64,000 bases of DNA from Maricaulis salignorans. Lineage in GTDB: Bacteria; Pseudomonadota; Alphaproteobacteria; Caulobacterales; Aquidulcibacteraceae. The DNA lies in contig CAMDDL010000002.1 in the NCBI GenBank assembly GCA_945891505.1, forward strand, positions 1-64,000, given 5' to 3'. The notes under the pieces are model-generated. The model saw only the letters and a program-made list of their open reading frames with translations, did not search any database and had not been told where the DNA came from. Positions 15,103 to 24,341 of this stretch are shown here, piece after piece (position 1 is the stretch's first letter; the number at the start of each line of letters is the position of its first letter). Both the position numbers and the translations under genes were made by a program.

Positions 15103-16722
15103 TTAGTTAGCTTGCTTCCGCAGGAAGGTTGGGATCTCGATCTCATCATCAAACTCATCGCCAAACAGTGGCTGGGTTTGCGTGATTGATTTTGCGCTTG
15201 GCTCCGCCCGCTCATCCCATTGCTCTTCACGTGCAGCGGGCTTTGGGCGACCAAAAATGTTGAAGCCGTTGAAGCCTGAGCTGCGTTGTTGGCGCGGCTC
15301 TTCTTGATATTGCGGCGCTGCAGCCCGAGCTTGATAGCTAGGCTGCGGAGCTGTCGCCCCATGGACGGGTGGGCGTGGCTGTGCCGTTTGATAAACGGGG
15401 CGAGCCTGCGAGGCAGCAGCAGCATAATTTGGTTGAGCTTGTGGTGCAGGCTGCTGATAGTCCTGACGCGCAGCGACTGGTTCAGGTGCCGATTGTGGCT
15501 GCTGGAACAGGGGCTGTTGGACAGGCTGTGGTGCCGGTTGCTGCATCATTGGCTGTGGAGTTTGCTGATAGCTGGGCTCCTGAGCAATTGGCGCGGGCTG
15601 TTGCTCTGGCAGACGCTGAACCATGGGCTGGTGCACCATCGGCTCACGGCCATTATTGACCCGCACGACGGTAGGGCTAGGTGCCGCAGCTGCTGGCTGT
15701 TGCGCTGGCGTGGTGTTGAAATAGCCTGTCGCTTGTGGACGGGTTTCGGTCATCGCAGCGGCTTCAATGCCAGTCGCCACGACAGACACGCGCATAACGC
15801 CTTCCAAGGTCTCATCGAAGGTCGAGCCGACGATGATATTGGCGTCTGGATCAACTTCTTGGCGGATATGGTTGGCGGCTTCGTCCAGCTCAAACAAGGT
15901 CATGTCATAGCCGCCCGTGATGTTGATCAACACCCCACGTGCGCCCTTCAGCGACATATCTTCCAACAAAGGATTGTTGATGGCCTTGGTTGCGGCCTCC
16001 AATGCACGGCGTTCGCCTGAAGCTTCGCCCGTTCCCATCATCGCCTTGCCCATTTCGCCCATGACCGAGCGTACGTCGGCAAAGTCGAGATTGATGAGGC
16101 CCGGCATAACCATCAAATCGGTGATCCCGCGCACGCCAGAATGCAGCACTTGGTCAGCCAATTGGAAAGCTTGGTGGAAAGTCGTCTTATCATTGGCGAC
16201 GCGGAACAAATTCTGGTTCGGAATGATGATAAGCGTGTCGACATATTTTTGAAGCTCAGCAATGCCAGCATCCGCCATGCGCATACGGCGGGGTCCTTCA
16301 AACTGGAAGGGACGGGTCACCACCGCGACCGTCAAAATGCCTTGCTCTTTCGCCGTACGCGCAATCACTGGGGCCGCCCCCGTCCCCGTACCACCGCCCA
16401 TACCGGCCGTAATGAAGACCATATTGGCATCAGCCAAATGATCGAGAATCTCGCTCTGGCTCTCTTCAGCAGCAGCCATACCAACTTGTGGCGTTGCCCC
16501 TGCACCCAAGCCTTGGGTCGTATTCAAACCGATTTGAATGCGACGCTCTGCCTTAGAGCGGGCCAAAGCCTGCGCATCGGTGTTTGCAACCACAAACTCC
16601 ACACCCTGCAAGTCTGCATCAATCATGTTGTTGACGGCATTGCCGCCCGCACCACCGACGCCGAATACGACAATCCGTGGGCTGAGTTCTGTTTGGGTGG
16701 GGACGTTAAGGCGGATAGCCAT
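15103..16722 (-). CDS. ftsZ: cell division protein FtsZ
   Basis: FtsZ is the tubulin-like GTPase that forms the division ring. The 539-residue protein has the globular domain at about 15-320, with [14 protein letters not shown] and the tubulin signature [14 protein letters not shown] long disordered linker rich in Gln, Pro and Ala (about 335-515) follows, ending with the conserved C-terminal peptide [11 protein letters not shown], which contacts FtsA and other partners. The long linker is typical of alphaproteobacterial FtsZ. A GAGGAG ribosome site precedes the ATG. Unlike the standard cluster, ftsA does not lie directly upstream: the convergent murI-murB pair comes between. The promoter region holds a CtrA-type box and GANTC sites, implying cell-cycle control. 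Confidence 0.98.
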   Translation of the reverse strand: MAIRLNVPTQTELSPRIVVFGVGGAGGNAVNNMIDADLQGVEFVVANTDAQALARSKAERRIQIGLNTTQGLGAGATPQVGMAAAEESQSEILDHLADANMVFITAGMGGGTGTGAAPVIARTAKEQGILTVAVVTRPFQFEGPRRMRMADAGIAELQKYVDTLIIIPNQNLFRVANDKTTFHQAFQLADQVLHSGVRGITDLMVMPGLINLDFADVRSVMGEMGKAMMGTGEASGERRALEAATKAINNPLLEDMSLKGARGVLINITGGYDMTLFELDEAANHIRQEVDPDANIIVGSTFDETLEGVMRVSVVATGIEAAAMTETRPQATGYFNTTPAQQPAAAAPSPTVVRVNNGREPMVHQPMVQRLPEQQPAPIAQEPSYQQTPQPMMQQPAPQPVQQPLFQQPQSAPEPVAARQDYQQPAPQAQPNYAAAASQARPVYQTAQPRPPVHGATAPQPSYQARAAAPQYQEEPRQQRSSGFNGFNIFGRPKPAAREEQWDERAEPSAKSITQTQPLFGDEFDDEIEIPTFLRKQAN

Positions 16723-16760
16723 TCTAGGCTCCTCGAAGGCTTCGTGCGGGATGGATGAAA

Positions 16761-16854
16761 GAATCGATGGCTGAAGATGCCCCCGACATGTTTAAGCAGG
16801 AGTTAATTTGATTCATGCAAATCATGAGTCTTAAGAAAAAATTCAGCATGATTC
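16761..16854. promoter_or_regulatory. cluster of four GANTC (CcrM-type) sites
   Basis: GANTC occurs at 16761-16765, 16810-16814, 16826-16830 and 16850-16854, within the 154 bases between ftsZ and murI. Chance would give well under one site in that length. The decamer TGATTCATGC is repeated at 16809-16818 and 16849-16858. In Caulobacter, GANTC methylation by CcrM times ftsZ transcription; the role here is inferred. Confidence 0.6.
16792..16806. promoter_or_regulatory. CtrA-type box (TTAA-N7-TTAA)
   Basis: TTAAGCAGGAGTTAA matches the full consensus of the CtrA cell-cycle regulator exactly. It lies about 70 bases upstream of both the ftsZ ATG (minus strand) and the murI start (plus strand), so one bound dimer could affect both promoters. 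In Caulobacter CtrA represses ftsZ. CtrA itself is not in the window. Confidence 0.65.
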
Positions 16855-16876
16855 ATGCGTCTCTGAAAGGCACCCG

Positions 16877-17701
16877 GTGCGGATGAAACCCCCGAAAAAT
16901 AGACCTCATGTGCTGGTTTTCGATTCTGGTCTAGGCGGCTTGTCAATCGTTAATGCGTTAATAGAGCAGAAGCTTGGGGTAGACGTTTTCCATCTGGCAG
17001 ACACAGCCTTCTTCCCCTATGGCGAGAAGGCTGATGAGACCTTGATCCTCCGTGTACCCACCGTGATTCGGGCCGGAATTGAGGCTACCTCTGCTGATTT
17101 AGTCATCGTGGCTTGTAACACGGCGAGCACGCTGGCGTTGGATGGCGTCCGAGCACAAGTGGACATTCCGGTGGTTGGCGTTGTCCCCGCGATTAAGCCT
17201 GCCGCCGCCCTCACCCGGACAGGAACCATAGGACTTTTGGCGACGCCCAAAACCGTAACGCGTTCCTATACCGACCAATTGATCGCAGCTTTTAGCGATG
17301 GCAAAACCGTGTTGCGCCATGGCGCGGTTGGTCTCGCTGGGGCTGCGGAAGCCAAGCTTGCGGGTGAGACGCCAGATCCTGAGATCTTCCAAGCCGCTAT
17401 GTCAGGGCTTTTTGACCAAAAAGGTGGTGAGGCAATTGATGTCATCGTGCTGGCTTGCACCCATTATCCCTTGGTTCAGGCAGAGCTTGAGGCCCTAGCA
17501 CCCCACCCTCTGACTTGGGTTGATTCAGGTGCAGCTATCGCACGGCGAACCGCGCATCTATTGCAAGATCAGATGGATCAAGGGGCTACTGCCTTGCGCT
17601 CGGGCCTAACAACGGGCGGAGCGGATGAGGCGACTCGTCGCGTTCTTGTGGGCTTTGGGTTTCAAACAACCCAAGCCTTGAATGTTGAGTTTCAGCTTTA
17701 G
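16877..17701 (+). CDS. murI: glutamate racemase
   Basis: MurI makes D-glutamate for the peptidoglycan stem peptide. The protein of about 274 residues has VFDSGLGGLSIVNAL near the N-terminus, the first catalytic Cys in IVACNTASTLAL and the second in VLACTHYPLVQ. These are the two-base mechanism residues of the cofactor-independent racemases. The start is GTG at 16877, seven bases after GAAAGG; an ATG two codons later is also possible. It is followed by murB after 39 bases in the same direction, so the two form a small peptidoglycan operon. The pair runs opposite to the flanking ftsZ and ftsA. Confidence 0.94.
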   Translation: MRMKPPKNRPHVLVFDSGLGGLSIVNALIEQKLGVDVFHLADTAFFPYGEKADETLILRVPTVIRAGIEATSADLVIVACNTASTLALDGVRAQVDIPVVGVVPAIKPAAALTRTGTIGLLATPKTVTRSYTDQLIAAFSDGKTVLRHGAVGLAGAAEAKLAGETPDPEIFQAAMSGLFDQKGGEAIDVIVLACTHYPLVQAELEALAPHPLTWVDSGAAIARRTAHLLQDQMDQGATALRSGLTTGGADEATRRVLVGFGFQTTQALNVEFQL

Positions 17702-17740
17702 CCCCTTTTCGAGTGCGATCGCTGGCGTTAAGCCTAGGGC

Positions 17741-18655
17741 ATGAATCTGATGGACCGCCTCCCCCCTGTACGGGGCAAACTCGAAGCCAGTGTCACCTTG
17801 GCCCCTTTTACGTGGTTTCGGGTCGGTGGGCCGGCCGAAGTCCTGTTTCAACCCGCCGATGAAGCCGATCTAGCGGACTTCCTGCGCCTCTGCCCTGCCG
17901 ATATCCCCATTCTGGCTGTTGGCGTCGGCTCAAATCTGATCGTGCGCGATGGCGGGGTGCCCGGCGTAGTCATCCGCTTGTCGCCGCGTGGCTTTGGTCA
18001 GATCTCTACTGATGGTCTGCAGATCACGGCCGGGGCGGCCTGCCTTGACGCCAGCGTCGCCAAGAAAGCTGCCGAAGCTGGTATTGCAGGCCTAGAGTTT
18101 TATCGTGGTGTGCCCGGCACAATCGGTGGAGCCCTGCGCATGAATGCGGGCTGCTACGAAAGCGAGACGAAGGACGTTTTGGTTTCCTGCGTCGCTTACG
18201 ACCGTGCCGGCCAGCGCCATGAATTCAGTTGTGCCGACATGGGTTTCACGTATCGGCACACAACGGCACCAGCAGACCTGATCTTTGTGTCTGCGACATT
18301 CCAAGGCACGGCGGATGATCCGGCAGAAATCCTTGCCCGCATGGACGCCATCACCCAAAAGCGCGAACAAAGTCAGCCCATTCGGGACAAAACTGGCGGC
18401 AGCACCTTCAAAAATCCGGACCCCGTGCAGTCTGGTGGTCGCAAATCGTGGCAAGTGATCGATGCAGCAGGCTTACGCGGCTACCAGATCGGCGGCGCAC
18501 AAATGAGCGAGAAGCATTGCAACTTCATGATCAACACCGGGACTGCCACGGCAAAAGACCTAGAGGCCTTGGGTGAACACGTCATAAAGCAGGTCAAAAC
18601 AACGCAAGGCGTTGACCTGAATTGGGAAATCAAGCGGATCGGGATTGAAAGCTAA
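17741..18655 (+). CDS. murB: UDP-N-acetylenolpyruvoylglucosamine reductase
   Basis: MurB reduces enolpyruvyl-UDP-GlcNAc to UDP-MurNAc with NADPH and FAD. The 304-residue protein contains the FAD-binding segments TWFRVGGPAEVLFQPAD and VGVGSNLIVRDGGVPGVVI. It also has FYRGVPGTIGGALRMNAGCY and the C-terminal GGSTFKNPDP (catalytic Ser) and IGGAQMSEKHCNFMINTG. Length and layout match the type II enzymes, which lack the extra Tyr loop of E. coli MurB. In most alphaproteobacteria murB lies before ddl in the division cluster on the same strand. Here it is behind murI, on the opposite strand, meeting ftsA tail to tail with six bases between the stops. Confidence 0.96.
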   Translation: MNLMDRLPPVRGKLEASVTLAPFTWFRVGGPAEVLFQPADEADLADFLRLCPADIPILAVGVGSNLIVRDGGVPGVVIRLSPRGFGQISTDGLQITAGAACLDASVAKKAAEAGIAGLEFYRGVPGTIGGALRMNAGCYESETKDVLVSCVAYDRAGQRHEFSCADMGFTYRHTTAPADLIFVSATFQGTADDPAEILARMDAITQKREQSQPIRDKTGGSTFKNPDPVQSGGRKSWQVIDAAGLRGYQIGGAQMSEKHCNFMINTGTATAKDLEALGEHVIKQVKTTQGVDLNWEIKRIGIES

Positions 18656-18661
18656 AGCAGT

Positions 18662-19948
18662 TTAAAAATTGTCTTTCAGCCATTGCACGGCACGGGCGAC
18701 CGGGTGGCTGGATGGTTCCACCATTTGCGATGCACTGCTAGCCATATCAGTTGGCCGCTCAACGCCCCAACGCAACAGGCCTGCCGCAACTGAATAGCCA
18801 GGGCCTGCAACAGCATCGCCAAGACCGGTAAATCGCTGTGGTCGTCCAATGCGGACATGGCCTTCAAACACGCGGGCCGCAAGCTCGCGCACGCCGTTTA
18901 ACTGGCTACCACCCCCGGTCAAAACAATCCGGCGACCAGCATTGAGCTTATCAAGTCCACCTGCGCGCAAACGATCGCGCAAAAGCTCCAGCGTCTCTTC
19001 CACGCGAGGCCGAACCACGCCTGTCAGAATGGAGCGCGGGGCTTGATCTGAGATGAGTTGACCATCTTCGCCCATGCGCGGCGCATCAATCATCAGATTA
19101 TCTTCATTCAGGCTAGCAATCGCGCTGCCATGAACGATTTTCAGGCGTTCAGCCGCCGCAGCCGTTGTGCCAAGGCAATGGGCAATGTCATGGGTGACGT
19201 GGTCGGACCCGATGGGTACGGCATCGACATGGATTAAAGCGCCAGCGTGGAACAGTGCTGCGGTGGTTGAGCGCGCGCCCATGTCCACGACCAATGCCCC
19301 TAGTTCCAAATCATCTTCTGCCAGCGCCCCCAAGGCCGCAGCATAGGGCGCAGCGACAGAGCCTGCGATCGTATAGGTCGCCCGCTCTACACAGAGCACG
19401 ATGTTGCGCCATTGTGGCGTTGGGGCCGTCACCACCGTAACAGCAACGCCTAAACGACGCCCCAGCATGCCGCGAGGATCGCGCACTTTCTGTCCATCGA
19501 CAACAAAGAAACTTGGCGTTGCATGCAGGATCGAACGGCCATCCAAACGCACCTGCGCAAGCGCTGAACCGACAACACGGCGGCGCTCTTTCGGACCAAT
19601 TTCGGCATTGGCAAAAGTAATCTCACCATGCGCTTGCTCAGCTCGGACGCCAAAGCCTGAGACCGAGACAACCACTTCACTGACCGTCACGCCGGACATG
19701 CGCTCAGCTTGCGCAATTGCTGCCCGCACGGCCTTTGTCGCGGCATCCAGATCGACAATCGCGCCATTACGCACACCACGCGCAGGCTGGGTACCAACCC
19801 CTGCCACCCGCAAGGGGCCAGTGCCTTGTCCGGTACTGCCAATGAAACAGGTGATTTTGGACGCGCCAATATCGAGTGCGGCCAACATAGCAGCGCGAGG
19901 TGCGGGCGTTCGACTCTCGACAGCGGCGCGTTTGGTTAAAGAGGACAT
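18662..19948 (-). CDS. ftsA: cell division protein FtsA
   Basis: FtsA is the actin-like ATPase that tethers FtsZ to the membrane. The 428-residue protein begins its core with MLAALDIGASKITCFIG. It has VVDMGARSTTAALFHAG for phosphate binding and RIVLTGGGSQLNGVRELAARV, and ends with the amphipathic membrane-targeting helix VARAVQWLKDNF. It follows ftsQ after 22 bases and probably shares its mRNA with ddl and ftsQ. The gene that normally comes next, ftsZ, is about 1.9 kb further on, beyond the opposing murI-murB pair, and so needs its own promoter. Confidence 0.96.
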   Translation of the reverse strand: MSSLTKRAAVESRTPAPRAAMLAALDIGASKITCFIGSTGQGTGPLRVAGVGTQPARGVRNGAIVDLDAATKAVRAAIAQAERMSGVTVSEVVVSVSGFGVRAEQAHGEITFANAEIGPKERRRVVGSALAQVRLDGRSILHATPSFFVVDGQKVRDPRGMLGRRLGVAVTVVTAPTPQWRNIVLCVERATYTIAGSVAAPYAAALGALAEDDLELGALVVDMGARSTTAALFHAGALIHVDAVPIGSDHVTHDIAHCLGTTAAAAERLKIVHGSAIASLNEDNLMIDAPRMGEDGQLISDQAPRSILTGVVRPRVEETLELLRDRLRAGGLDKLNAGRRIVLTGGGSQLNGVRELAARVFEGHVRIGRPQRFTGLGDAVAGPGYSVAAGLLRWGVERPTDMASSASQMVEPSSHPVARAVQWLKDNF

Positions 19949-19970
19949 GTTTGTCTCATTTCGGTGTGTA

Positions 19971-20933
19971 TCAAGCTTTCTGAGCGGACTTCGCCGCTTC
20001 TTGAGCCTTCGTCACCGACAAACGTTCTGGAGTCGGGCGGAGAATGAGGGTGCCTGATTTTCTTAGATCAAGGCGGGCGAATTCGCGGTCTAGAATTTGA
20101 TGGCTAGCTTGTAGCGCCTGCACATGTGCCAATGCGACTGCCATGCCGGTTTCGGGAAGCAGGATATCGCCACCCGACTTTAAACGAAGAGTCCACCGAC
20201 GATCGCCAACCCACATAGCCGCTGACGTGCGGCTGGCTACATCTGGTGACGCGCGCAAAGCCTCAAACAGCGCTGGAGCCTGCGGGCCGGCATTGGACCC
20301 GACAACCAAAGCATAACCCTTGGCAGACTTTGTATTTTTTGCCTCGCCCAGCTTGCGACCTGTGCCATCCATAAAGGACAAATGCCCTTGGTCTTGCCAC
20401 AAGGCAGTGGCAGCGCGCGGCGTGATGAGAATTTGGATTTGGTCTGGCCAGAGGCGGCGAACAACAACTTGCTCGACCCATGGCAATTCTGCGACGCGTG
20501 CACGGACGTCTGATGGATCAATGCCAAACATGACATCGTCAGCCATCACGCCGGATTTCACTTCCGCCTCTGCACGTTGATACTCGCTCAAGTGCGTGCC
20601 GTTGGGTGCCTGAACATTGATAACGCGGACCGCAAGCCCTGCGCTTCGGGCAGTATTGCCAGCACTGGTTTGGATCCCGCGACCCAAGTCATCCAAAATG
20701 CCAAGGCCAGCCGCCAAAAGGACGAAGATTGCCAAGACTGATCCGAAGGTAAAACTGACCAGAATACGGCGCGTTGGGCCGTCATATTGGGCAGCGCGCA
20801 TACGGGCGTGAGCCCAGGCGCCAAGCTTCATCGTCCAAGCATGGCTATCGGTACGACGGGGGGAGCGAGGCCGCCCGCGAGGAATTGGGGCGCGCTTCAT
20901 CGGCGCACGGCGCGTTTGTCTCATCGCGGGCAT
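19971..20933 (-). CDS. ftsQ: cell division protein FtsQ
   Basis: FtsQ is a bitopic division protein that recruits FtsL/FtsB and later partners. The protein of about 320 residues has a long basic cytoplasmic N-terminus rich in Arg and Pro (about 1-60) and one transmembrane helix ([18 protein letters not shown], about 80-97). A POTRA domain ([13 protein letters not shown] to about 155) and the FtsQ beta domain follow. The start at 20933 has GGAGG seven bases upstream; an ATG three codons later forms an ATGA overlap with the ddl stop. Either way ftsQ overlaps the end of ddl, indicating coupling. The sequence is divergent, as usual for FtsQ. Confidence 0.93.
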   Translation of the reverse strand: MPAMRQTRRAPMKRAPIPRGRPRSPRRTDSHAWTMKLGAWAHARMRAAQYDGPTRRILVSFTFGSVLAIFVLLAAGLGILDDLGRGIQTSAGNTARSAGLAVRVINVQAPNGTHLSEYQRAEAEVKSGVMADDVMFGIDPSDVRARVAELPWVEQVVVRRLWPDQIQILITPRAATALWQDQGHLSFMDGTGRKLGEAKNTKSAKGYALVVGSNAGPQAPALFEALRASPDVASRTSAAMWVGDRRWTLRLKSGGDILLPETGMAVALAHVQALQASHQILDREFARLDLRKSGTLILRPTPERLSVTKAQEAAKSAQKA

Positions 20934-21838
20934 GACGCGTCCTCCAACATCCATTTCACGAGGTCATTAAATGACAGGCCGATATGGGCTGCCTGCTCGG
21001 GTGCCAAAGAGGTTGGCGTCATTCCGGGCTGGGTATTAATTTCCAACACCACCAAACGGTTGGTGGCGGGGTCATACCGGAAGTCCGTCCGAGTCACGCC
21101 GCGACAGCCTAGCAGTTGATGGGCGCGCACGGCATCGCGCATCGCCTTCTCATGCACTAGGGCAGGCAAATCGCTTGGGTTCACATGATGGACAGAGCCG
21201 CCAGCCGCATATTTGGCGTCATAATCGTAAAACTCATGGCCAGTGCGGATTTCCGTTACCGCCAAAGCGCGGTCGCCCATGACGGCGACAGTAAGCTCGC
21301 GACCTGCGATAAATTCTTCTACCAGCACCTCATCGCCCGACCGCCAATCGGGGTCGAGCAACTTTTCGGGAGGCCGATTTTCCCCCTTGCGCACGATGAA
21401 GACACCAAAGGACGACCCGTCCGCATTGGGCTTCACCACATAAGGCGGCTCAAGTGGATGTTCGCGAGCGGCGTCGTGGCGCGACATCAATTTGCCCGCG
21501 GGCACATCAAGGCCTGCACTGGCAAACACAGCCTTGGCCTTTTCCTTATCCATCGCGAGGGCTGAGGCCAGCACGCCAGAATGGGTGTAGGGAATATTGG
21601 CGATTTCCAGCACAGACTGGATACGCCCATCTTCGCCCCATGGCCCATGCAGCGCATTGAGTGCAATATCGGGGGAAACAGTTTTCAGGACAGCAGCAAT
21701 GTCGCGGTCAACGTCAATTTCAACGACATCGGCACCCAGCGCGCGCACGGAATCGGCACAGGCCTTGCCGGAGACAAGCGACACAGGTCGCTCGGCTGAC
21801 CAGCCACCCATTAACACCCCTACCCGCACGCCCTTCAT
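20921..21838 (-). CDS. ddl: D-alanine--D-alanine ligase
   Basis: Ddl joins two D-Ala with ATP for the peptidoglycan stem peptide. The 305-residue ATP-grasp enzyme has [17 protein letters not shown] at the N-terminus, [32 protein letters not shown] for ATP binding and [15 protein letters not shown] near the C-terminus. This is the shorter type of about 300 residues (DdlB-like), as expected in a division cluster. It is the first gene of ddl-ftsQ-ftsA; murB and murC, usual upstream neighbours, are missing here. The 175 bases upstream contain two GANTC sites (about 21914 and 21955). Confidence 0.97.
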   Translation of the reverse strand: MKGVRVGVLMGGWSAERPVSLVSGKACADSVRALGADVVEIDVDRDIAAVLKTVSPDIALNALHGPWGEDGRIQSVLEIANIPYTHSGVLASALAMDKEKAKAVFASAGLDVPAGKLMSRHDAAREHPLEPPYVVKPNADGSSFGVFIVRKGENRPPEKLLDPDWRSGDEVLVEEFIAGRELTVAVMGDRALAVTEIRTGHEFYDYDAKYAAGGSVHHVNPSDLPALVHEKAMRDAVRAHQLLGCRGVTRTDFRYDPATNRLVVLEINTQPGMTPTSLAPEQAAHIGLSFNDLVKWMLEDASCPR

Positions 21839-22017
21839 GCTGCGCCAATCCCTTTAAACTTGGGGCACGCATCGGCACCCATCGCAATAATTGATGAGAC
21901 ATGAAGGATTGAGGTGAATCGACCGTTAAAGTCCCAACACTTTGGTGCAGAAATGATTCGGGTTTTTCACTGAAATTTCAGCAGGCTTGATCGGGTGAGC
22001 AGATCAACGCTTCACCC

Positions 22018-22629
22018 CTACCCAAACACCCGCAAATAAAGTGCGCGCAACATGCCAGCGGTCGCGCCCCAGACATAATGGTCGCCATAGGGCATGGCGT
22101 AATAATAGCGGGTCTGGCCGTTATAGTCGCGCGAATGGCGCTGGTGATTGGCGGGGTCCATGAAGAAAGCAAACGGCACTTCGAAAATTGCATCGACCTC
22201 GCGTGGGTCTGCAACAAAGTCTGCTTGATGGGAAACGAGGCCCACAATCGGCGTCACTCGGAATTGGGTGACGGTCTCATAGGGGTCAGACGCGCCTAAG
22301 ACGCGGACATGGGTGGGATCAAGCCCCACTTCTTCGCGGGCTTCACGCAGCGCAGTTGCTATCGCGTCAGCATCTTCATCCTGACGACGCCCACCTGGAA
22401 AAGCGATTTGGCCTGAATGGGTTGGCATATCGGCCGAGCGGCGGGTCAACAGAACCGACAGCCCTGTGTCACGCGTGATGAGCGGCACGAGGACGGAGGC
22501 ATCTCGCAAGCTTGGTTGAGCGGGTCGTTCTCCAGACAGGTCAAAATCGGAAAAAGGTGGCGGTCCGACCAGATCATCCAGTGGGGCTAGGCGCCGCTCA
22601 AGCAAAGCAATCAAATCCGCTTCGCTCAT
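22018..22629 (-). CDS. NUDIX hydrolase (CoA pyrophosphatase type)
   Basis: This protein of about 203 residues has the NUDIX box GGRRQDEDADAIATALREAREEVGL (GX5EX7REUXEEXGU pattern) near residues 98-122. It is preceded by VLLTRRSADMPTHSGQIAFP, the signature of the CoA-pyrophosphatase (NudL) branch that cleaves CoA or related diphosphates. Its start overlaps the stop of the upstream DUF1285 gene by four bases. In many alphaproteobacteria DUF1285, this NUDIX gene and a CCA-adding tRNA nucleotidyltransferase are consecutive; the third gene is absent here. Confidence 0.9.
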   Translation of the reverse strand: MSEADLIALLERRLAPLDDLVGPPPFSDFDLSGERPAQPSLRDASVLVPLITRDTGLSVLLTRRSADMPTHSGQIAFPGGRRQDEDADAIATALREAREEVGLDPTHVRVLGASDPYETVTQFRVTPIVGLVSHQADFVADPREVDAIFEVPFAFFMDPANHQRHSRDYNGQTRYYYAMPYGDHYVWGATAGMLRALYLRVFG

Positions 22630-23210
22630 CCTTCTATGCCCTCAACCAGCCCCAGATCGAACGGCGCGCCTTGGCTGGTTAGCGACAAACGCTCGCCCTC
22701 TAAATGGGCCCATTCGACGAGTTCATAAAACGGCGCGCGCAAGATGCGGGCATTCAATCGCCCCCGCACTCGTACATAGGGTCGCGGTTCACCGGTTTTA
22801 GGATCATGCTCCACCCACAAAGGATTGCTGGGGCCGACCACAACTTGATCGCCGACATTGGTCGTGACGACAATGCTGGGGCCAAGGCTGGTGTCGAGTT
22901 GATCTACCCGTGTGCCTAGAAAATGCGCGTCCGCAACATGAACGATGACTTTTTCGCCCGGCGTAACCAAATAGGTCTGGCCATCTTCATCCTTACGCAG
23001 GATGGTAGAGAAGAGGTCGATCATGGGCTGGCGGGTGATGCGCACTTTCTCATGCCACCACGAGCCATCGGCCCGAATTTCCATGCCGATATCGCCGCAA
23101 TGGGCCGGATTCCATTTTTCAACGGGCGGCAAGGCCCGTTCGCGCCCATGCTGGCCCTGTAAACGCATCAATTCGGCCAACAAATCTGCAAGGGGGCGTG
23201 GATCACTCAT
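22626..23210 (-). CDS. DUF1285 domain protein
   Basis: The 194-residue protein carries VEKWNPAHCGDIGMEIRADG and WWHEKVRITRQPMIDLFSTIL, then DGQTYLVTPGEKVIVHVADA, which identify the DUF1285 family. It is predicted to be soluble and beta-rich, and its function is not established. It is translationally coupled to the NUDIX gene (ATGA overlap) and lies divergent from the MoxR operon, the usual alphaproteobacterial setting. Confidence 0.9.
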   Translation of the reverse strand: MSDPRPLADLLAELMRLQGQHGRERALPPVEKWNPAHCGDIGMEIRADGSWWHEKVRITRQPMIDLFSTILRKDEDGQTYLVTPGEKVIVHVADAHFLGTRVDQLDTSLGPSIVVTTNVGDQVVVGPSNPLWVEHDPKTGEPRPYVRVRGRLNARILRAPFYELVEWAHLEGERLSLTSQGAPFDLGLVEGIEG

Positions 23211-23327
23211 GCAAACAACTTAGGTTTGTTCCAAGGGGATGACCAGATCAGGTCGCACTGATGGACACAAGAAACCTCTCTGAAAAGACACTCGCACAAG
23301 ACCCTTGAGTCAGGCTAGGCTAGATCG

Positions 23328-24341
23328 ATGAGTAATATGGCCAATAAAACCCCCTCCGACGAGACCACTGGACGCATTGATCGCGCCCTTGAAACCATTG
23401 CTGCGGTCCGCGCCGGTGTCGGGGGTGCGATCCTTGGCCAAGAGCGGGTGATTGATTTAACACTTGCCACGATCTTGGCCGGTGGCCATGGTTTGTTAGT
23501 TGGCGCGCCCGGTCTTGCAAAAACCCGTCTCGTAGAGGCCGTAGCGATCGCAACCGGCCTTGATTGGGGTCGGGTTCAATTCACGCCAGATTTGATGCCT
23601 TCCGATATCATCGGGTCTGAGATCTTGGATCAAGACAGCGCCGGCAAGCGCAACTTTCGCTTTGTGCGCGGCCCCGTGTTCACGAGCCTCTTGATGGCAG
23701 ACGAAATCAACCGGGCAAGCCCACGCACCCAATCGGCGCTGCTTCAAGCCATGCAAGAAGGCCAAGTCACCGTGTCAGGCGTGACCTACACTCTGCCGGA
23801 GCCCTTCTTTGTATTGGCGACGCAAAACCCAATTGAGCAAGAGGGCACCTATCCCTTGCCCGAAGCGCAATTAGACCGCTTCTTGTTACAGATTGACGTG
23901 CCCTTCCCGGATCGGGAGACGGAGCGGCAAGTCTTACTGGCGACGACGGGCGATAGCGATTTAGTTGCAAAGCAAGCTCTTAAACCCGGTGAGTTGGCCA
24001 CTCTTCAGAGCTTTGTGCGCACCATGCCTGTGGGCGAAAAAATCCTCGACGCGGTTCTCGACCTCGTCCGCTCTGCACGGCCGGAAAGTGCCACCGATCC
24101 TGAGATTCGTGACCTCGTCGCGTGGGGGCCGGGCCCTCGTGCAGGCCAAGCCTTGATCAAAGCCGCGAAAGCGCGCGCCTTCCTTCGGGGCCGGGTCAGC
24201 CCGAGTTTGGATGACGTGACGTCGGTTGCGCGCGCGGCCCTCGCCCACCGAATGGCGCTAACCTGGCGGGCCCGCGCGGACGGCCTTGACCTCGCAAAAT
24301 TGATTGAGCGCTTGGTACAAGAGGCACTGCGACCCGCATGA
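23328..24341 (+). CDS. MoxR-family AAA+ ATPase
   Basis: MoxR ATPases act as chaperones that assemble or activate partner proteins, commonly with VWA-domain proteins. The 337-residue protein shows Walker A GAPGLAKTRLVEAVA, Walker B LMADEINRASPRTQSALL and sensor ATQNPIEQEGTYPLPEAQLD. The C-terminal lid has RGRVSPSLDDV. It is the first gene of a four-gene operon; its stop overlaps the DUF58 start by four bases. The ATG at 23328 is followed by another (MSNMANK), and either could be used. Confidence 0.95.
   Translation: MSNMANKTPSDETTGRIDRALETIAAVRAGVGGAILGQERVIDLTLATILAGGHGLLVGAPGLAKTRLVEAVAIATGLDWGRVQFTPDLMPSDIIGSEILDQDSAGKRNFRFVRGPVFTSLLMADEINRASPRTQSALLQAMQEGQVTVSGVTYTLPEPFFVLATQNPIEQEGTYPLPEAQLDRFLLQIDVPFPDRETERQVLLATTGDSDLVAKQALKPGELATLQSFVRTMPVGEKILDAVLDLVRSARPESATDPEIRDLVAWGPGPRAGQALIKAAKARAFLRGRVSPSLDDVTSVARAALAHRMALTWRARADGLDLAKLIERLVQEALRPA

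Noticed and set aside
15400-15650. Tandem DNA repeats inside ftsZ.
   Set aside because: The repetitiveness comes from Gln/Pro-rich codons of the disordered linker and has no regular period.
15286-16020. Plus-strand frame opposite the FtsZ linker.
   Set aside because: It is a shadow of the Gln/Pro-rich linker of ftsZ with low-complexity composition and no ribosome site.
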